From positions 1 through 46,117 of the forward strand of contig JACKOX010000025.1 in assembly GCA_024233975.1 (NCBI GenBank): a stretch of DNA of 46,117 bases, given 5' to 3'. Both the position numbers and the translations under genes were made by a program. Of this stretch, positions 17,065 through 25,967 are shown one piece after another (the stretch's first letter is position 1; each line of letters begins with the position of its first letter). Under the pieces are notes generated by a model. That model had not been told where the DNA came from and did not search any database. It saw only the letters and a program-made list of their open reading frames with translations. This stretch comes from Rhodanobacteraceae bacterium (GTDB lineage Bacteria; Pseudomonadota; Gammaproteobacteria; Xanthomonadales; Xanthomonadaceae).

Positions 17065-17169
17065 GGCCGCCTTTCGCGTGCGGCGTCCGCTGCCCGCAAT
17101 CCTTCATCGCGCCAGCTGCCCGCCGATCCGTCGGCCGCAAAGGCGCCAATTGTACGGAATGGAGACCGC

Positions 17170-18648
17170 ATGGCACTCGAACTTTCCCTGAATCGTACGC
17201 ATCCGGCTGAAATCGACAGCGATTGCGTGGTGATTGGCCTCTTTGCGGACCACGCGCTGGACGGCAGCGCCGCCGAGCTCGACCTGCGTGGCGAAGGCCG
17301 CCTCAAGGCGCTGATCGAGTCTGGCGACGTCAGCGGCAAGGCCGGCAAGACCACGTTGCTGCACGGCCTGCCGGGCGTGGCCGCCACGCGCGTGCTGGTG
17401 GTTGGCCTGGGTGATCGCGATCAGTTCGATGCCGGCGCCTTCCAGAAGGCGGCGGATGCCGCCTTCGCTGCGCTGCGGATCGGCTCCAGCCGTCGCGCGC
17501 ATTGCTGCCTCAATGAATTCGCGGTCAAGAGTCGCGACGCCGACTGGGTGCTGCGCCAGGCCGCGATTCGCGCCGAGAAGGCCACCTACCGCTACACCGC
17601 AACGCGCGCCAGCGCCGCCAAGCCGACTGGCCTTGAAATGGTCAGCTTCGCCGCCGACGAGTCGAAGGCCGCGATCCTTGGCGAGGCTGCCGGCATTGCC
17701 GAAGGCGTGTGCTTCGCCCGCGAGCTGGGCAACCTGCCGCCGAACATCTGCAACCCGGCGCATGTCGCCAGCGAGGCGATCAAATTTGCCGCCGAGCACG
17801 ACGGTGTCGAGTGCGAAGTCATCGAGCGCGAGGAGATGGAGCAGCTGGGCATGGGCTCTTTGCTGGCCGTCGCCCGCGGTTCCGCCAACGCGCCGAAGCT
17901 GATCGTGCTGAAGTGGAATGGTGGCGGCGACGCCAAGCCGTTCGTGCTGGTCGGCAAGGGCATCACCTTCGATACCGGTGGCATCTCGTTGAAGCCCGGC
18001 CCGGGTATGGAGGAGATGAAGTTCGACATGTGCGGCGCGGCCACCGTGCTCGGCAGCTTCGTCGCCGCGGTCAAGCTAAAGCTGCCGCTGAACCTGGTCA
18101 CCATTGCCGCCGCGGTCGAGAACATGCCGGATGGTGACAGCTACCGTCCGGGCGACGTGCTGACCTCGATGTCCGGCAAGACCATCGAGGTGCTGAACAC
18201 CGACGCCGAAGGTCGCCTGATCCTCTGCGACGCGCTGACCTATGCGCAGAAGAATTTCGAGCCGCAGACGCTGATCGACGTCGCCACGCTGACCGGCGCC
18301 TGCGTCGTCGCGCTCGGCAAGCACGCGCACGGCCTGATGTCCAAGCACGACGACCTCGCCGATGAGCTGCTGGCCGCCGGCAACGACGTCCATGACCGCG
18401 CCTGGCGCCTGCCGTTGTGGGACGACTACCAGTCGCAGCTGGATTCCGTGTTCGCCGATTTCACCAACCTCGGCGGCAAGTGGGGCGGGGCGATTACCGC
18501 CGGCTGCTTCCTGTCGCGCTTCACCGAGGGCCAGCGCTGGGCGCACTTGGACATCGCCGGCAGCGCCTGGGACGAGGGTCGCAAGGGTCTCGCCACCGGT
18601 CGTCCGGTGAACCTGCTGGTGCAGTGGCTGATCGACCGCTGCGCCTGA
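17170..18648 (+). CDS. pepA: Leucyl aminopeptidase (cytosol aminopeptidase)
   Basis: A 492-residue M17 metallopeptidase that removes N-terminal amino acids. In enterobacteria the same protein also binds DNA in Xer recombination and carAB control. Two metal-site regions are clear: VGKGITFDTGGISLKPG followed by MKFDMCGAA, and the family signature NTDAEGRLIL. The N-terminal domain (1-170) is more variable. The order pepA-holC-valS is conserved with E. coli, here with one extra membrane-protein gene between pepA and holC. The start ATG 17170 has GGAG 8 bases upstream. Confidence 0.96.
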   Translation: MALELSLNRTHPAEIDSDCVVIGLFADHALDGSAAELDLRGEGRLKALIESGDVSGKAGKTTLLHGLPGVAATRVLVVGLGDRDQFDAGAFQKAADAAFAALRIGSSRRAHCCLNEFAVKSRDADWVLRQAAIRAEKATYRYTATRASAAKPTGLEMVSFAADESKAAILGEAAGIAEGVCFARELGNLPPNICNPAHVASEAIKFAAEHDGVECEVIEREEMEQLGMGSLLAVARGSANAPKLIVLKWNGGGDAKPFVLVGKGITFDTGGISLKPGPGMEEMKFDMCGAATVLGSFVAAVKLKLPLNLVTIAAAVENMPDGDSYRPGDVLTSMSGKTIEVLNTDAEGRLILCDALTYAQKNFEPQTLIDVATLTGACVVALGKHAHGLMSKHDDLADELLAAGNDVHDRAWRLPLWDDYQSQLDSVFADFTNLGGKWGGAITAGCFLSRFTEGQRWAHLDIAGSAWDEGRKGLATGRPVNLLVQWLIDRCA

Positions 18649-18673
18649 GCCCGGTACCCGCGAGCCACTGCGC

Positions 18674-19177
18674 ATGAGCGACGAGCAGCGTCCGCACGAC
18701 AGCGATCCGCAGGAAAGCGGTCCGGACACGCCACCGGTGGACGGCACCGTGCCTTCCGCCGAGGCATCGGCTGAGCCGCCCGGGCGTGACCCGGCGATTG
18801 CCCGCGGCAAGTCGCAGGCCATCGCCGCGATCCTCGGCCTGTCGCTGATCAACGGCATGCTGGTCACGAAATTCGGCGGCGGGCTGGAAGGCGGCAGCAG
18901 CCCGACCGACCTGCTCACCGCGCTGGCGCTGTTCGCCGTCGGCTTCTGGTGGCTGCATCTGGATGGCCGCGAGTTCGGCTATCGGCGCAGTCCGCTGTTC
19001 AACGTCGGCATCGTGCTGCTGGCGCTGTTCTTCGTGCCGCTGTACTTCATGCAGACCCGCCCGCCCGGCAAGCGCCTGCCGCCAGTGCTGGGTTTCTTCG
19101 GCCTGATCCTCGCCAGCAGCGTCGCTGCGGCCGTGGGCGCGATGATGGCCGGCGGCGATGCCGGAGCTGCGCTCTGA
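18674..19177 (+). CDS. Hypothetical inner-membrane protein
   Basis: A 167-residue protein with no recognised domain. Residues 1-45 are acidic and rich in Pro, Ser and Glu. Four hydrophobic segments follow (about 49-62, 76-94, 108-126 and 137-158), with WWLHLDGREFGYRRSP between the second and third. The gene lies 25 bases after pepA and its stop is one base before the holC ATG, so it is probably co-transcribed with both. The high-GC third positions support coding. A role cannot be inferred. Confidence 0.75.
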   Translation: MSDEQRPHDSDPQESGPDTPPVDGTVPSAEASAEPPGRDPAIARGKSQAIAAILGLSLINGMLVTKFGGGLEGGSSPTDLLTALALFAVGFWWLHLDGREFGYRRSPLFNVGIVLLALFFVPLYFMQTRPPGKRLPPVLGFFGLILASSVAAAVGAMMAGGDAGAAL

Positions 19178-19178
19178 C

Positions 19179-19604
19179 ATGCCGCGCGCCGATTTTTACC
19201 TGATCCAGAAAGACCGCTTCCGGGAGCAACCGCTGCTGCTGGTCTGCGAGCTGGCCAAGCGCGCGCTGGCGGCGCAGCAGCCGACGCTGATCCTGGCTCG
19301 TGACCCGGAGCAGGCGGAAGAGCTGGACGAGCTGCTGTGGGCTTTCGACGACGATGCCTACCTGCCGCATCAGATCGCCGGTGTGGACGAGGACGACGCC
19401 GTCACCCCGCTGCTGGTGGTGGTGCCGGGCACGGAAACGCCGGACCGCCCGATGGTGATCAACCTGCGCGACGAGGCCGTCAGCGGCCAGTTCGAGCGCG
19501 TGCTGGAAGTAGTGCCGGCCGATGAATCCGCCCGCGAGCCGCTGCGCCAGCGCTGGCGCGATTACCAGACTCGTGGCTTCGAGCTGAACAAGCACGACAT
19601 GTAG
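19179..19604 (+). CDS. holC: DNA polymerase III chi subunit
   Basis: A 141-residue subunit of the replication clamp loader that links the holoenzyme to single-strand DNA-binding protein. It begins with ADFYLIQ and contains the chi-typical CELAKRALAAQQPTLILA, LDELLWAFDDDAYLPHQ and VINLRDE segments. The length is close to the E. coli protein (147). It lies between pepA and valS, the standard place. The start ATG 19179 was chosen over an in-frame ATG at 19158, since the latter would overlap the upstream gene and precede the conserved start. Confidence 0.92.
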   Translation: MPRADFYLIQKDRFREQPLLLVCELAKRALAAQQPTLILARDPEQAEELDELLWAFDDDAYLPHQIAGVDEDDAVTPLLVVVPGTETPDRPMVINLRDEAVSGQFERVLEVVPADESAREPLRQRWRDYQTRGFELNKHDM

Positions 19605-19621
19605 CCCTGGGACGTTGGCGG

Positions 19622-19650
19622 TTCCGCCGACAGCGCCCAGCCACTACAAT
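19622..19650 (+). promoter_or_regulatory. Candidate promoter for valS
   Basis: TACAAT (19645-19650) is a good -10 box, and TTCCGC (19622-19627) lies 17 bases upstream as a weak -35. It sits between holC and valS, so valS may be transcribed both from here and from upstream. Confidence 0.4.
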
Positions 19651-19706
19651 CGCCGGCTCCCTCCCAGATGATCAGGCCGGCGTCCGCAGGCGTCCGGCAG
19701 CCGCCC

Positions 19707-22511
19707 ATGGAAAAGAGCTACCAGCCCGAAACCTTCGAATCCCGCCTCTACCAGCGCTGGGAGGACGGCGGCTATTTCCGCGCCAGCGGCGAGGGCGAGC
19801 CCTACACCATCATGCTGCCGCCGCCGAACGTCACCGGCACGCTGCACATGGGCCACGCCTTCCAGCACACGCTGCAGGACGCGCTGATCCGCTACCACCG
19901 CATGCGCGGCTTCGACACGCTGTGGCAGCTGGGTACCGACCACGCTGGCATCGCCACCGAAATGGTAGTCAACCGCAACCTGCCGGAAGGCGAGAGCCGC
20001 GACAGTCTCGGTCGCGAGGCCTTCATCGAAAAGGTCTGGGAGTGGCGCGAACAGTCTGGCCACACGATCGAGCGGCAGATGCGCCGTCTGGGTACCTCGG
20101 GCGACTGGGATCGCGCGGTGTTCACCATGGATCCGATGGCCGTCGAGGCGGTGAAGGAAACCTTCGTCCAGTTGTTCGAGCAGGGCCACATCTACCGTGG
20201 CCAGCGCCTGGTGAACTGGGATCCGGTGCTGAAGACCGCGATTTCCGACCTCGAAGTGGTCAGCGAGGAGGAAAACGGCAACCTGTGGTCGATCTTCTAT
20301 CCCTTTGCTGACCAGAGCGCGGTTGCTGCCGACGCTGGCGAAGAGCTGAAGGGCCCGAACGGCGAATACGGACTGACCGTCGCCACGACTCGTCCGGAAA
20401 CCATGCTGGGCGACGTCGCCGTGGCCGTGCATCCCGAGGATGAGCGCTACGTGAAGCTGGTCGGCAAGACCCTGCGCCTGCCGCTGTCGGACCGCGAGAT
20501 TCCGGTCATCGCCGACGACTACGTCGAGCGCGAATTCGGCACCGGCTGCGTCAAGATCACGCCGGCGCACGACTTCAACGATTACGCCATCGGCCAGCGC
20601 CACGGCCTGCCGATGATCAACATCTTCACGCCGGACGCCACCATCAACGACAACGGCCCGGAGCGTTTCCGTGGGCAGGATCGCTACGACGCGCGCAAGG
20701 TGGTGCTGGCCGAGCTGGAAGCCGAAGGCCGTCTGCTGGAAACCAAACCGCACAAATTGATGGTGCCGCGCGGTGACCGCACCGGACAGGTCATCGAGCC
20801 GTTCCTCACCGACCAGTGGTTCGTGAAGATGGACGAGCTCGGTGCGCGTGGCCTGGAGCTGGCCGAGAAGGGCGACGTGCGCTTCGTGCCGGGCAACTGG
20901 ATCAACACCTATCGCCACTGGATGGCCAACATCCAGGACTGGTGCATCAGCCGCCAGCTCTGGTGGGGCCACCGCATTCCGGCGTGGTACGACGACACGG
21001 GCACCGTGTACGTCGGTCGCAGCGAAGATGAAGTGCGCGAAAAGAATGGCCTCGCCGCCGATGTCGCGCTGCGCCAGGACGACGACGTGCTGGAAACCTG
21101 GTTCAGTTCCGGTATCTGGTCGCACAGCACGCTGGGCTGGCCGGATCCGCAGCTGATGGCCGAGCGCGGCTTCGACCGCTACCTGCCGTCTTCGGTGCTG
21201 GTCACTGGCTTCGACATCATCTTCTTCTGGGTCGCCCGGATGATCATGATGACCGAGCACTTCACCGGCAAGGTGCCGTTCAAGGACGTCTACATCACCG
21301 GTCTGGTGCGCGATGCGCAGGGCCAGAAGATGTCGAAGTCCAAGGGCAACATCCTCGACCCGATTGATCTCATCGACGGCATCGATCTCGAATCGCTGGT
21401 CGAGAAGCGCACCCGCGGCCTGATGCAGCCGCAGATGGCGGCGAAGATCGAGAAGGCCACGCGCAAGGAATTCCCGGACGGCATTCCGGCCTTTGGTGCG
21501 GATGCACTGCGATTCACTCTGTCGGCGCTTGCCAGCCACGGCCGCGACATCAAGTTCGACCTGAGCCGCTGCGAAGGCTACAAGAACTTCTGCAACAAGC
21601 TGTGGAACGCCGCGCGTTTCGCGCTGATGAACTGCGAAGGATTCAGCGCCTCGGGTTCACCGCAGCCGAAGACCGATGCCGAGCGCTGGATCCTGTCGCG
21701 TCTCGCGCACACCACGCGCGAAGTGCACGAACAGTTCGCCGCCTACCGCTTCGACCTCGTTGCGCAGGCGGTCTACGAGTTCACCTGGAATGAACTCTGC
21801 GACTGGTTCCTCGAGCTGGCCAAACCGGCGCTCAACGGCGACGACGCCGAAGCCGCCGCCAGCACGCGCCATACGCTGCTCTACGTCATCGAAGCCACGC
21901 TGCGGCTGCTGCATCCGCTGGTGCCCTTCGTCACCGAAGAAATCTGGCAGCACGTCGCGCCCAAGCTCGGCATCGACGGCGAGACGATCAGCCTGCGTAC
22001 CTACCCGGAGAACGATGACTTTGCCGTGCACGGTGAGGCCGAGGCCGATATCGAGTGGCTGAAGAGCGCCGTCTCCGGCCTGCGCCGCATCCGCAGCGAA
22101 ATGGGCGTGCCGCCCTCGAAGCAGGTGCCGCTGCTGCTGCAGGGCGGCAACGACAGTGATCGTGCGCGTGCCCATCGCTTCGATGGCTCGCTGCGCTTCC
22201 TCTCGCGCCTGGAATCCATCGACTGGCTGGACACTGGCACGGAACCGCCGGCCGCTGCGGCTGCGGTGCTGGGCGAACTGAAGCTGCTGATTCCGCTGGA
22301 AGGCCTGATCGACCTCGGCGCCGAACGTTCGCGCCTCGACAAGGAGATCAAGCGCATCGAAGGCGAGATCGGCAAGTGCAACGGCAAGCTTGGCAACGCC
22401 CGCTTCGTCGACAACGCCCCGGCCGAAGTCGTCGACCAGGAGCGCGCCCGCCTCGCCGAATGGACCACCCAACTCGACGGCCTGAAGCAGCAGCGCCAGC
22501 GACTGGGCTGA
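19707..22511 (+). CDS. valS: Valyl-tRNA synthetase
   Basis: A 934-residue class I aminoacyl-tRNA synthetase that charges tRNA-Val. The HIGH-type motif is in PPNVTGTLHMGHAF, and the KMSKS motif in GQKMSKSKGN. The large CP1 editing domain lies between them (with TTRPETMLGDVAV), and the C-terminal 65 residues form the coiled-coil tRNA-binding arm. An in-frame ATG at 19668 would add 13 residues; ATG 19707 (MEKSYQPE) is nearer the usual start. The stop is 4 bases from that of the convergent xerD. Confidence 0.97.
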   Translation: MEKSYQPETFESRLYQRWEDGGYFRASGEGEPYTIMLPPPNVTGTLHMGHAFQHTLQDALIRYHRMRGFDTLWQLGTDHAGIATEMVVNRNLPEGESRDSLGREAFIEKVWEWREQSGHTIERQMRRLGTSGDWDRAVFTMDPMAVEAVKETFVQLFEQGHIYRGQRLVNWDPVLKTAISDLEVVSEEENGNLWSIFYPFADQSAVAADAGEELKGPNGEYGLTVATTRPETMLGDVAVAVHPEDERYVKLVGKTLRLPLSDREIPVIADDYVEREFGTGCVKITPAHDFNDYAIGQRHGLPMINIFTPDATINDNGPERFRGQDRYDARKVVLAELEAEGRLLETKPHKLMVPRGDRTGQVIEPFLTDQWFVKMDELGARGLELAEKGDVRFVPGNWINTYRHWMANIQDWCISRQLWWGHRIPAWYDDTGTVYVGRSEDEVREKNGLAADVALRQDDDVLETWFSSGIWSHSTLGWPDPQLMAERGFDRYLPSSVLVTGFDIIFFWVARMIMMTEHFTGKVPFKDVYITGLVRDAQGQKMSKSKGNILDPIDLIDGIDLESLVEKRTRGLMQPQMAAKIEKATRKEFPDGIPAFGADALRFTLSALASHGRDIKFDLSRCEGYKNFCNKLWNAARFALMNCEGFSASGSPQPKTDAERWILSRLAHTTREVHEQFAAYRFDLVAQAVYEFTWNELCDWFLELAKPALNGDDAEAAASTRHTLLYVIEATLRLLHPLVPFVTEEIWQHVAPKLGIDGETISLRTYPENDDFAVHGEAEADIEWLKSAVSGLRRIRSEMGVPPSKQVPLLLQGGNDSDRARAHRFDGSLRFLSRLESIDWLDTGTEPPAAAAAVLGELKLLIPLEGLIDLGAERSRLDKEIKRIEGEIGKCNGKLGNARFVDNAPAEVVDQERARLAEWTTQLDGLKQQRQRLG

Positions 22512-22515
22512 GCGC

Positions 22516-23457
22516 CTAGCCGCGCGGGTGGTGCTGCCCGTGCAGTTGCTTGAGCTTCTCGCGGGCGACCAGTGTGTAGATCTGCGTCGTGGACAGGCTG
22601 CTGTGGCCGAGCAGCATCTGCAGGGCGCGCAGGTCGGCGCCGTGGTTGAGCAGGTGGGTGGCGAAGCTGTGGCGCAGGCCGTGCGGCGTGATGCGCTCCG
22701 GGTCGATGCCCGCGACCACCGCCAGCCGCTTGATGATCCGCCAGAAGTGCTGGCGGGTCATCGCGCCGCCACGCGCCGCGATGAATACCGGGCCACCGGC
22801 ATGCGGCGGGCGGCCTTCGGCGATGTAGCGTTCCAGCCAGTGGCGGGCTTCCTCGCCCAGCGGCACCAGTCGATCCTTGCCGCCCTTTCCGGTGACACGC
22901 AGCACGCCCTGCCGCAGGTTCAGCGCCGTGGCCGGAAGGTCGACCAGCTCGCTGACGCGAAGACCGGTGGCGTACATCAGCTCCAGCATGGCGCGCTCGC
23001 GCAGCTGCTCTTCGGGATGGGCCGCCTCCAGCAGGGCTTCGACTTCGGATTCCGACAGTGCCTTCGGCAGCGATCGCGGCAGGCGCGGTGATTCCAGTCG
23101 CGCGGCCGGATCCGCATCGATTCGTCCCAGCCGATGGAGATCGGCATAGAAGCGGCGCACCGAGGACAGCGCCCGCGCGTTACTGCGCGCCGAATAGCCG
23201 TCGCGACTGCGTCCGGCCAGCCAACGGTTGAGGTGGTCCGGGCTGGCGGCTACCAGTGAGCTGCCCGCGCCGCCAAGCCACACGGCCAGGGCGGTCAGGT
23301 CGCGACGGTAGTTGTCGAGCGTGCTGCGCGCCAGGCCATGCTCGGCCCAGCTTCGCTCCAGCCAGGCATCCACCAGGCGCTGTTCGGCCGGCGTGGCATC
23401 GCCGGCTTCGCGGGCCTTGGCGCGGCGTTTGGCGATGGCTTCCCGACGGTTGCTCAT
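22516..23457 (-). CDS. xerD: Site-specific tyrosine recombinase XerD
   Basis: A 313-residue tyrosine recombinase which, with XerC, resolves chromosome dimers at dif. Catalytic residues are visible: R167 in ATGLRVSEL, K191 in TGKGGKDR, H259 and R262 in PHGLRHSFATHLL, H285 in LLGHSSLSTTQIYT, and Y294. The N-terminal SAM-like domain covers about 25-110. It is some 15 residues longer than E. coli XerD owing to a basic N-terminal extension (residues 1-20), which could mean the true start is further in. A -10-like TACGCT ends 6 bases before this ATG. No dif site is seen nearby. XerD and not XerC is favoured by sequence feel only. Confidence 0.9.
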   Translation of the reverse strand: MSNRREAIAKRRAKAREAGDATPAEQRLVDAWLERSWAEHGLARSTLDNYRRDLTALAVWLGGAGSSLVAASPDHLNRWLAGRSRDGYSARSNARALSSVRRFYADLHRLGRIDADPAARLESPRLPRSLPKALSESEVEALLEAAHPEEQLRERAMLELMYATGLRVSELVDLPATALNLRQGVLRVTGKGGKDRLVPLGEEARHWLERYIAEGRPPHAGGPVFIAARGGAMTRQHFWRIIKRLAVVAGIDPERITPHGLRHSFATHLLNHGADLRALQMLLGHSSLSTTQIYTLVAREKLKQLHGQHHPRG

Positions 23458-23463
23458 GGCGAA

Positions 23464-23469
23464 AGCGTA
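23464..23469 (-). promoter_or_regulatory. Candidate -10 box of xerD, leaderless spacing
   Basis: The minus strand reads TACGCT, ending 6 bases before the xerD ATG, with TTACCG 17 bases upstream as a possible -35. No Shine-Dalgarno sequence separates the box from the ATG. Confidence 0.35.
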
Positions 23470-23488
23470 GCAGTCCGTCGCCTTTCGG

Positions 23489-23494
23489 TAAGAT
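23489..23494 (+). promoter_or_regulatory. Candidate -10 box for mlaD operon
   Basis: TAAGAT lies 50 bases before the mlaD ATG in the xerD-mlaD divergent gap. The -35 region is not consensus. It would drive mlaD, the auxiliary lipoprotein, the holD-like gene and rimI. Confidence 0.35.
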
Positions 23495-23544
23495 GCCGGT
23501 ACGTCGTCGCCCGGCGACGGAGGTCATGGGGTCTGGCGGAAGCG

Positions 23545-24459
23545 ATGAAGCGCGACAACATCAACTATGTGCTGGTGGGCGTGGTGGTAGCCGCGGCGCT
23601 GGGTCTGCTGCTGGCGACGCTGGTCGCGATCACCGGTCGCGGCGGCGAAGCCACCGGTTACCACGCCTATTACGACAACGTCACCGGCCTGAGCTTCGGC
23701 GCGCCGGTGTTCTACGAAGGTTTCCGCATCGGTCAGGTCGACAGCATCGAGCCGGACCGCCGCGAAGGTCATACCCGCTACCGCGTGGAATTTTCGGTCC
23801 GCGAGGACTGGGAGATTCCCGATGACAGCATCGCCCATCTGGTGTCGCAGGGACTGCTGGCCGATGTGTCCATCGGCATCCGGGAAGGGCAGAGCACCAG
23901 CATGCTCAAGCCGGGCAGCGAGATCGAGGCCGCCGGTGGCGCCGATCTGTTCGCCGCGATGAACGACCTGGCCGGCGAGTTGACGGTGCTGACCCGCGAC
24001 CGCATCCGGCCGCTGGTCGATACGCTGGGAGCTCGGCTGGATTCGATCAGCGGCACACTGGACGACAACCTGCCGGGCATTGCCAGCCAGAGCCGCGAGC
24101 TGCTGGAGCGCCTGAACCGCTCCGCTGCAGCGCTGGAGCAGACGCTGGGTCCGGAGAATCGACAGGCCGTCGCCAGGACCTTGCAGAATGTGGCCGCGCT
24201 TTCCAACGACCTGCACCAGACCCGCGAGCGCGCGGATGCGCTGGTGGCGGCCCTGAACGACACGGTGGCCGAGAACCGCCCCGATATCCGCAATGCCGTG
24301 CACGACCTGCAGCAGACCGTGGCCGCGGTCGCGCAGCGCATCGATACCATCACCTACCACCTCGAGTCCTCGAGCCGGAACCTCAATGAGTTCAGTCGCG
24401 AAATCCGCCAGGCGCCCAACCGCCTGCTGTTCACGCCGCCGCCCGACGAGGTGGAATGA
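23545..24459 (+). CDS. MCE-domain lipid-binding protein (MlaD-like)
   Basis: A 304-residue inner-membrane-anchored periplasmic protein of the MCE family, which forms hexameric rings that pass phospholipids. Residues about 7-30 form the N-terminal membrane anchor (YVLVGVVVAAALGLLLATLVA). The MCE domain follows at about 38-115 (VTGLSFGAPVFYEGFRIGQV, ISRGL-like SQGLLADVSI). Residues 130-295 are a long alpha-helical region of the kind that may form a tunnel, much longer than in E. coli MlaD. ATG 23545 starts just before the anchor. The lipoprotein gene follows after one base. The matching permease and ATPase genes lie 9.3 kb upstream; no MlaC is present in the window. Confidence 0.9.
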   Translation: MKRDNINYVLVGVVVAAALGLLLATLVAITGRGGEATGYHAYYDNVTGLSFGAPVFYEGFRIGQVDSIEPDRREGHTRYRVEFSVREDWEIPDDSIAHLVSQGLLADVSIGIREGQSTSMLKPGSEIEAAGGADLFAAMNDLAGELTVLTRDRIRPLVDTLGARLDSISGTLDDNLPGIASQSRELLERLNRSAAALEQTLGPENRQAVARTLQNVAALSNDLHQTRERADALVAALNDTVAENRPDIRNAVHDLQQTVAAVAQRIDTITYHLESSSRNLNEFSREIRQAPNRLLFTPPPDEVE

Positions 24460-24460
24460 G

Positions 24461-25126
24461 ATGCTCCGTCCGCATTCACTGCGTATCGGGCTGGCGCTGC
24501 TGGTGACGCTGGCGCTGGCCGGTTGTGCCGGCGGCCCCGCGATCCCCGACACCACCTACTATCGCCTCGGGCAGCTGCCGGTGGTGCAGGCCTGGGAGGC
24601 GCCGCTGACCCGGCAGCCGATCGTGGTTCCAACCTTCGTGGCCGACGGCGTGCATTCCGACCAGGCGCTGCTGTATGCGCTGGACGACGAGGGCATGCGC
24701 CTGCGCGCCTATCACTACCAGCTGTGGGTGGACCCGCCGACGCGCATGCTGCAGCGCCGGCTGATCGCCACGCTGCGTCGCGCCAACGTGGCGCCGCTGG
24801 TGGTCGATAATCTGCCGCAGGCCCGCGAGCCGGCACAGATCAGCGGACGCATCATTGCCCTGGAGCGTGTTCCTTCGGGCGGGTCGTGGACGATCCAGGT
24901 GGCGCTGGGACTTCGCTACCAGCCGCCGCAGTCCAATCGGCTGGATGCGCCGGGGGATGAGTCCGATGGCGTCGATGGCGACGGCATGGTGCGCGTCTAC
25001 CGCGAAACCCGTGCCGTGCCCGACGGCAGCGTGGAGACGTCGGCGCGAATGATCGGCGATGCTGTGGACGCGATCTTCGTGCAATTCATGGCCGACCTTG
25101 AAGCCATGCAGGCGGTCTCGCAGTAG
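24461..25126 (+). CDS. ABC-type transport auxiliary lipoprotein (PqiC-like)
   Basis: A 221-residue lipoprotein of the ABC_trans_aux family, the outer-membrane partner of MCE systems such as PqiABC. Residues 1-21 form the signal peptide with lipobox LAGC (C22 is lipidated). The mature part begins with PDTTYYRLG and later has YHYQLWVDPPTRMLQRRL and the usual RISGR-like ISGRIIALE segment. The residues after C22 are A and G, not D, so transport to the outer membrane is expected. It starts one base after the mlaD stop and its own stop overlaps the next start by one base. Confidence 0.88.
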   Translation: MLRPHSLRIGLALLVTLALAGCAGGPAIPDTTYYRLGQLPVVQAWEAPLTRQPIVVPTFVADGVHSDQALLYALDDEGMRLRAYHYQLWVDPPTRMLQRRLIATLRRANVAPLVVDNLPQAREPAQISGRIIALERVPSGGSWTIQVALGLRYQPPQSNRLDAPGDESDGVDGDGMVRVYRETRAVPDGSVETSARMIGDAVDAIFVQFMADLEAMQAVSQ

Positions 25127-25485
25127 TGCAGGCTGCGGTCTGCTACTCCGGCAACCAGCGACGGGTGCTGGACGCACTCGGCCTGTCGCCGATGCGGGCG
25201 CGTTCGCCGGCTGGCGTCCGCGGTCCGGGGCAGTCGACTTCGGGTGTGGTGGAAATCACGCTTACCGGCGGTCCGGTCGATGGCGCCCTGCTGGCAGCCA
25301 TCGTTGCCATGATGGGTGCATCCAGTGTGTTGCGTGTCGGTGACGACGTGAGGCTCCGGCTTCCTGCCTCGGAAGCCGATGGTCTTGATCCGTCGATCCA
25401 ACTGGCTGAGTTGCGCTGTCGCCCCGACTGGAAACGCCGGTTGTGGGGCTGCCAGCGTCGGCTTCGCCGGCAGGCCGGCGGGTGA
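25126..25485 (+). CDS. Candidate DNA polymerase III psi subunit (HolD-like)
   Basis: A 119-residue protein without a certain family match. Three facts suggest HolD, the clamp-loader subunit that pairs with HolC. It directly precedes rimI, as holD does in E. coli. It has the psi-like order of a short N-terminal LDALGLSPMRARSP peptide, an alpha/beta core with repeated short hydrophobic strands, and a C-terminal LAELRCRPDWKRRLW similar in pattern to the end of E. coli HolD. Its size is also near that of HolD (137). The start is GTG 25126, overlapping the preceding TAG by one base, and the stop overlaps the rimI start (GTGA). Psi proteins are poorly conserved, so this remains a proposal. Confidence 0.55.
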   Translation: MQAAVCYSGNQRRVLDALGLSPMRARSPAGVRGPGQSTSGVVEITLTGGPVDGALLAAIVAMMGASSVLRVGDDVRLRLPASEADGLDPSIQLAELRCRPDWKRRLWGCQRRLRRQAGG

Positions 25486-25967
25486 GCGCCAGCGCGCGTT
25501 CCCTGCCGTTCGCCCAGCTGCGTCCAATGCGGCTGGAGGATCTGGAGCAAATCGCTGCGATCGAACAGCAGGCCTACAGCCACCCTTGGACCGAGGGCAT
25601 CTTCCGCGACTGCCTGCGCGCCGGCTATAGCTGCTGGAGCCTGGAGCAGGCCGGGGAAATCATCGGCTACGGCATCCTGAGCGCCGCTGCCGGCGAGGCC
25701 CACGTGCTCAATGTCTGCGTGCTGCCCGAGGCGCACGGCGAAGGTCACGGCCGGCGCCTGATGAAGCGGCTGATCGATCTGGCGCGCTGGCACCAGGCCG
25801 AGCGCATCTTTCTGGAAGTCCGGCCGAGCAACAGCCGAGCCATCGGGCTATACCAGCGCCTGGGCTTCGCCGAAATTGGCCGTCGTCCGGGCTACTACCC
25901 GGATGGAAAAGGGCGCGAGGATGCGCTGGTGATGGCGCTTTCGCTGGAGGCACCGCGGCGTCCCTGA
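25482..25967 (+). CDS. rimI: Ribosomal protein S18-alanine N-acetyltransferase
   Basis: A 161-residue GNAT acetyltransferase. Family motifs are IEQQAYSHPWTEGIF near the N-terminus, the acetyl-CoA loop around LPEAHGEGHGRRLM, FLEVRPSNSRAIGLYQRLGF and the C-terminal RRPGYYPDGKGREDALVM, a RimI hallmark. It acetylates the N-terminal alanine of ribosomal protein S18. The start is GTG 25482, overlapping the preceding stop by 4 bases (GTGA). An in-frame upstream GTG at 25443 is less likely. It is the last gene of the mlaD-lipoprotein-holD-like-rimI run. Confidence 0.92.
   Translation: MSASARSLPFAQLRPMRLEDLEQIAAIEQQAYSHPWTEGIFRDCLRAGYSCWSLEQAGEIIGYGILSAAAGEAHVLNVCVLPEAHGEGHGRRLMKRLIDLARWHQAERIFLEVRPSNSRAIGLYQRLGFAEIGRRPGYYPDGKGREDALVMALSLEAPRRP

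Noticed and set aside
19644..21539. Minus-strand open frame of 631 codons opposite valS
   Set aside because: valS has both HIGH and KMSKS motifs on the other strand; the antisense product is low-complexity.
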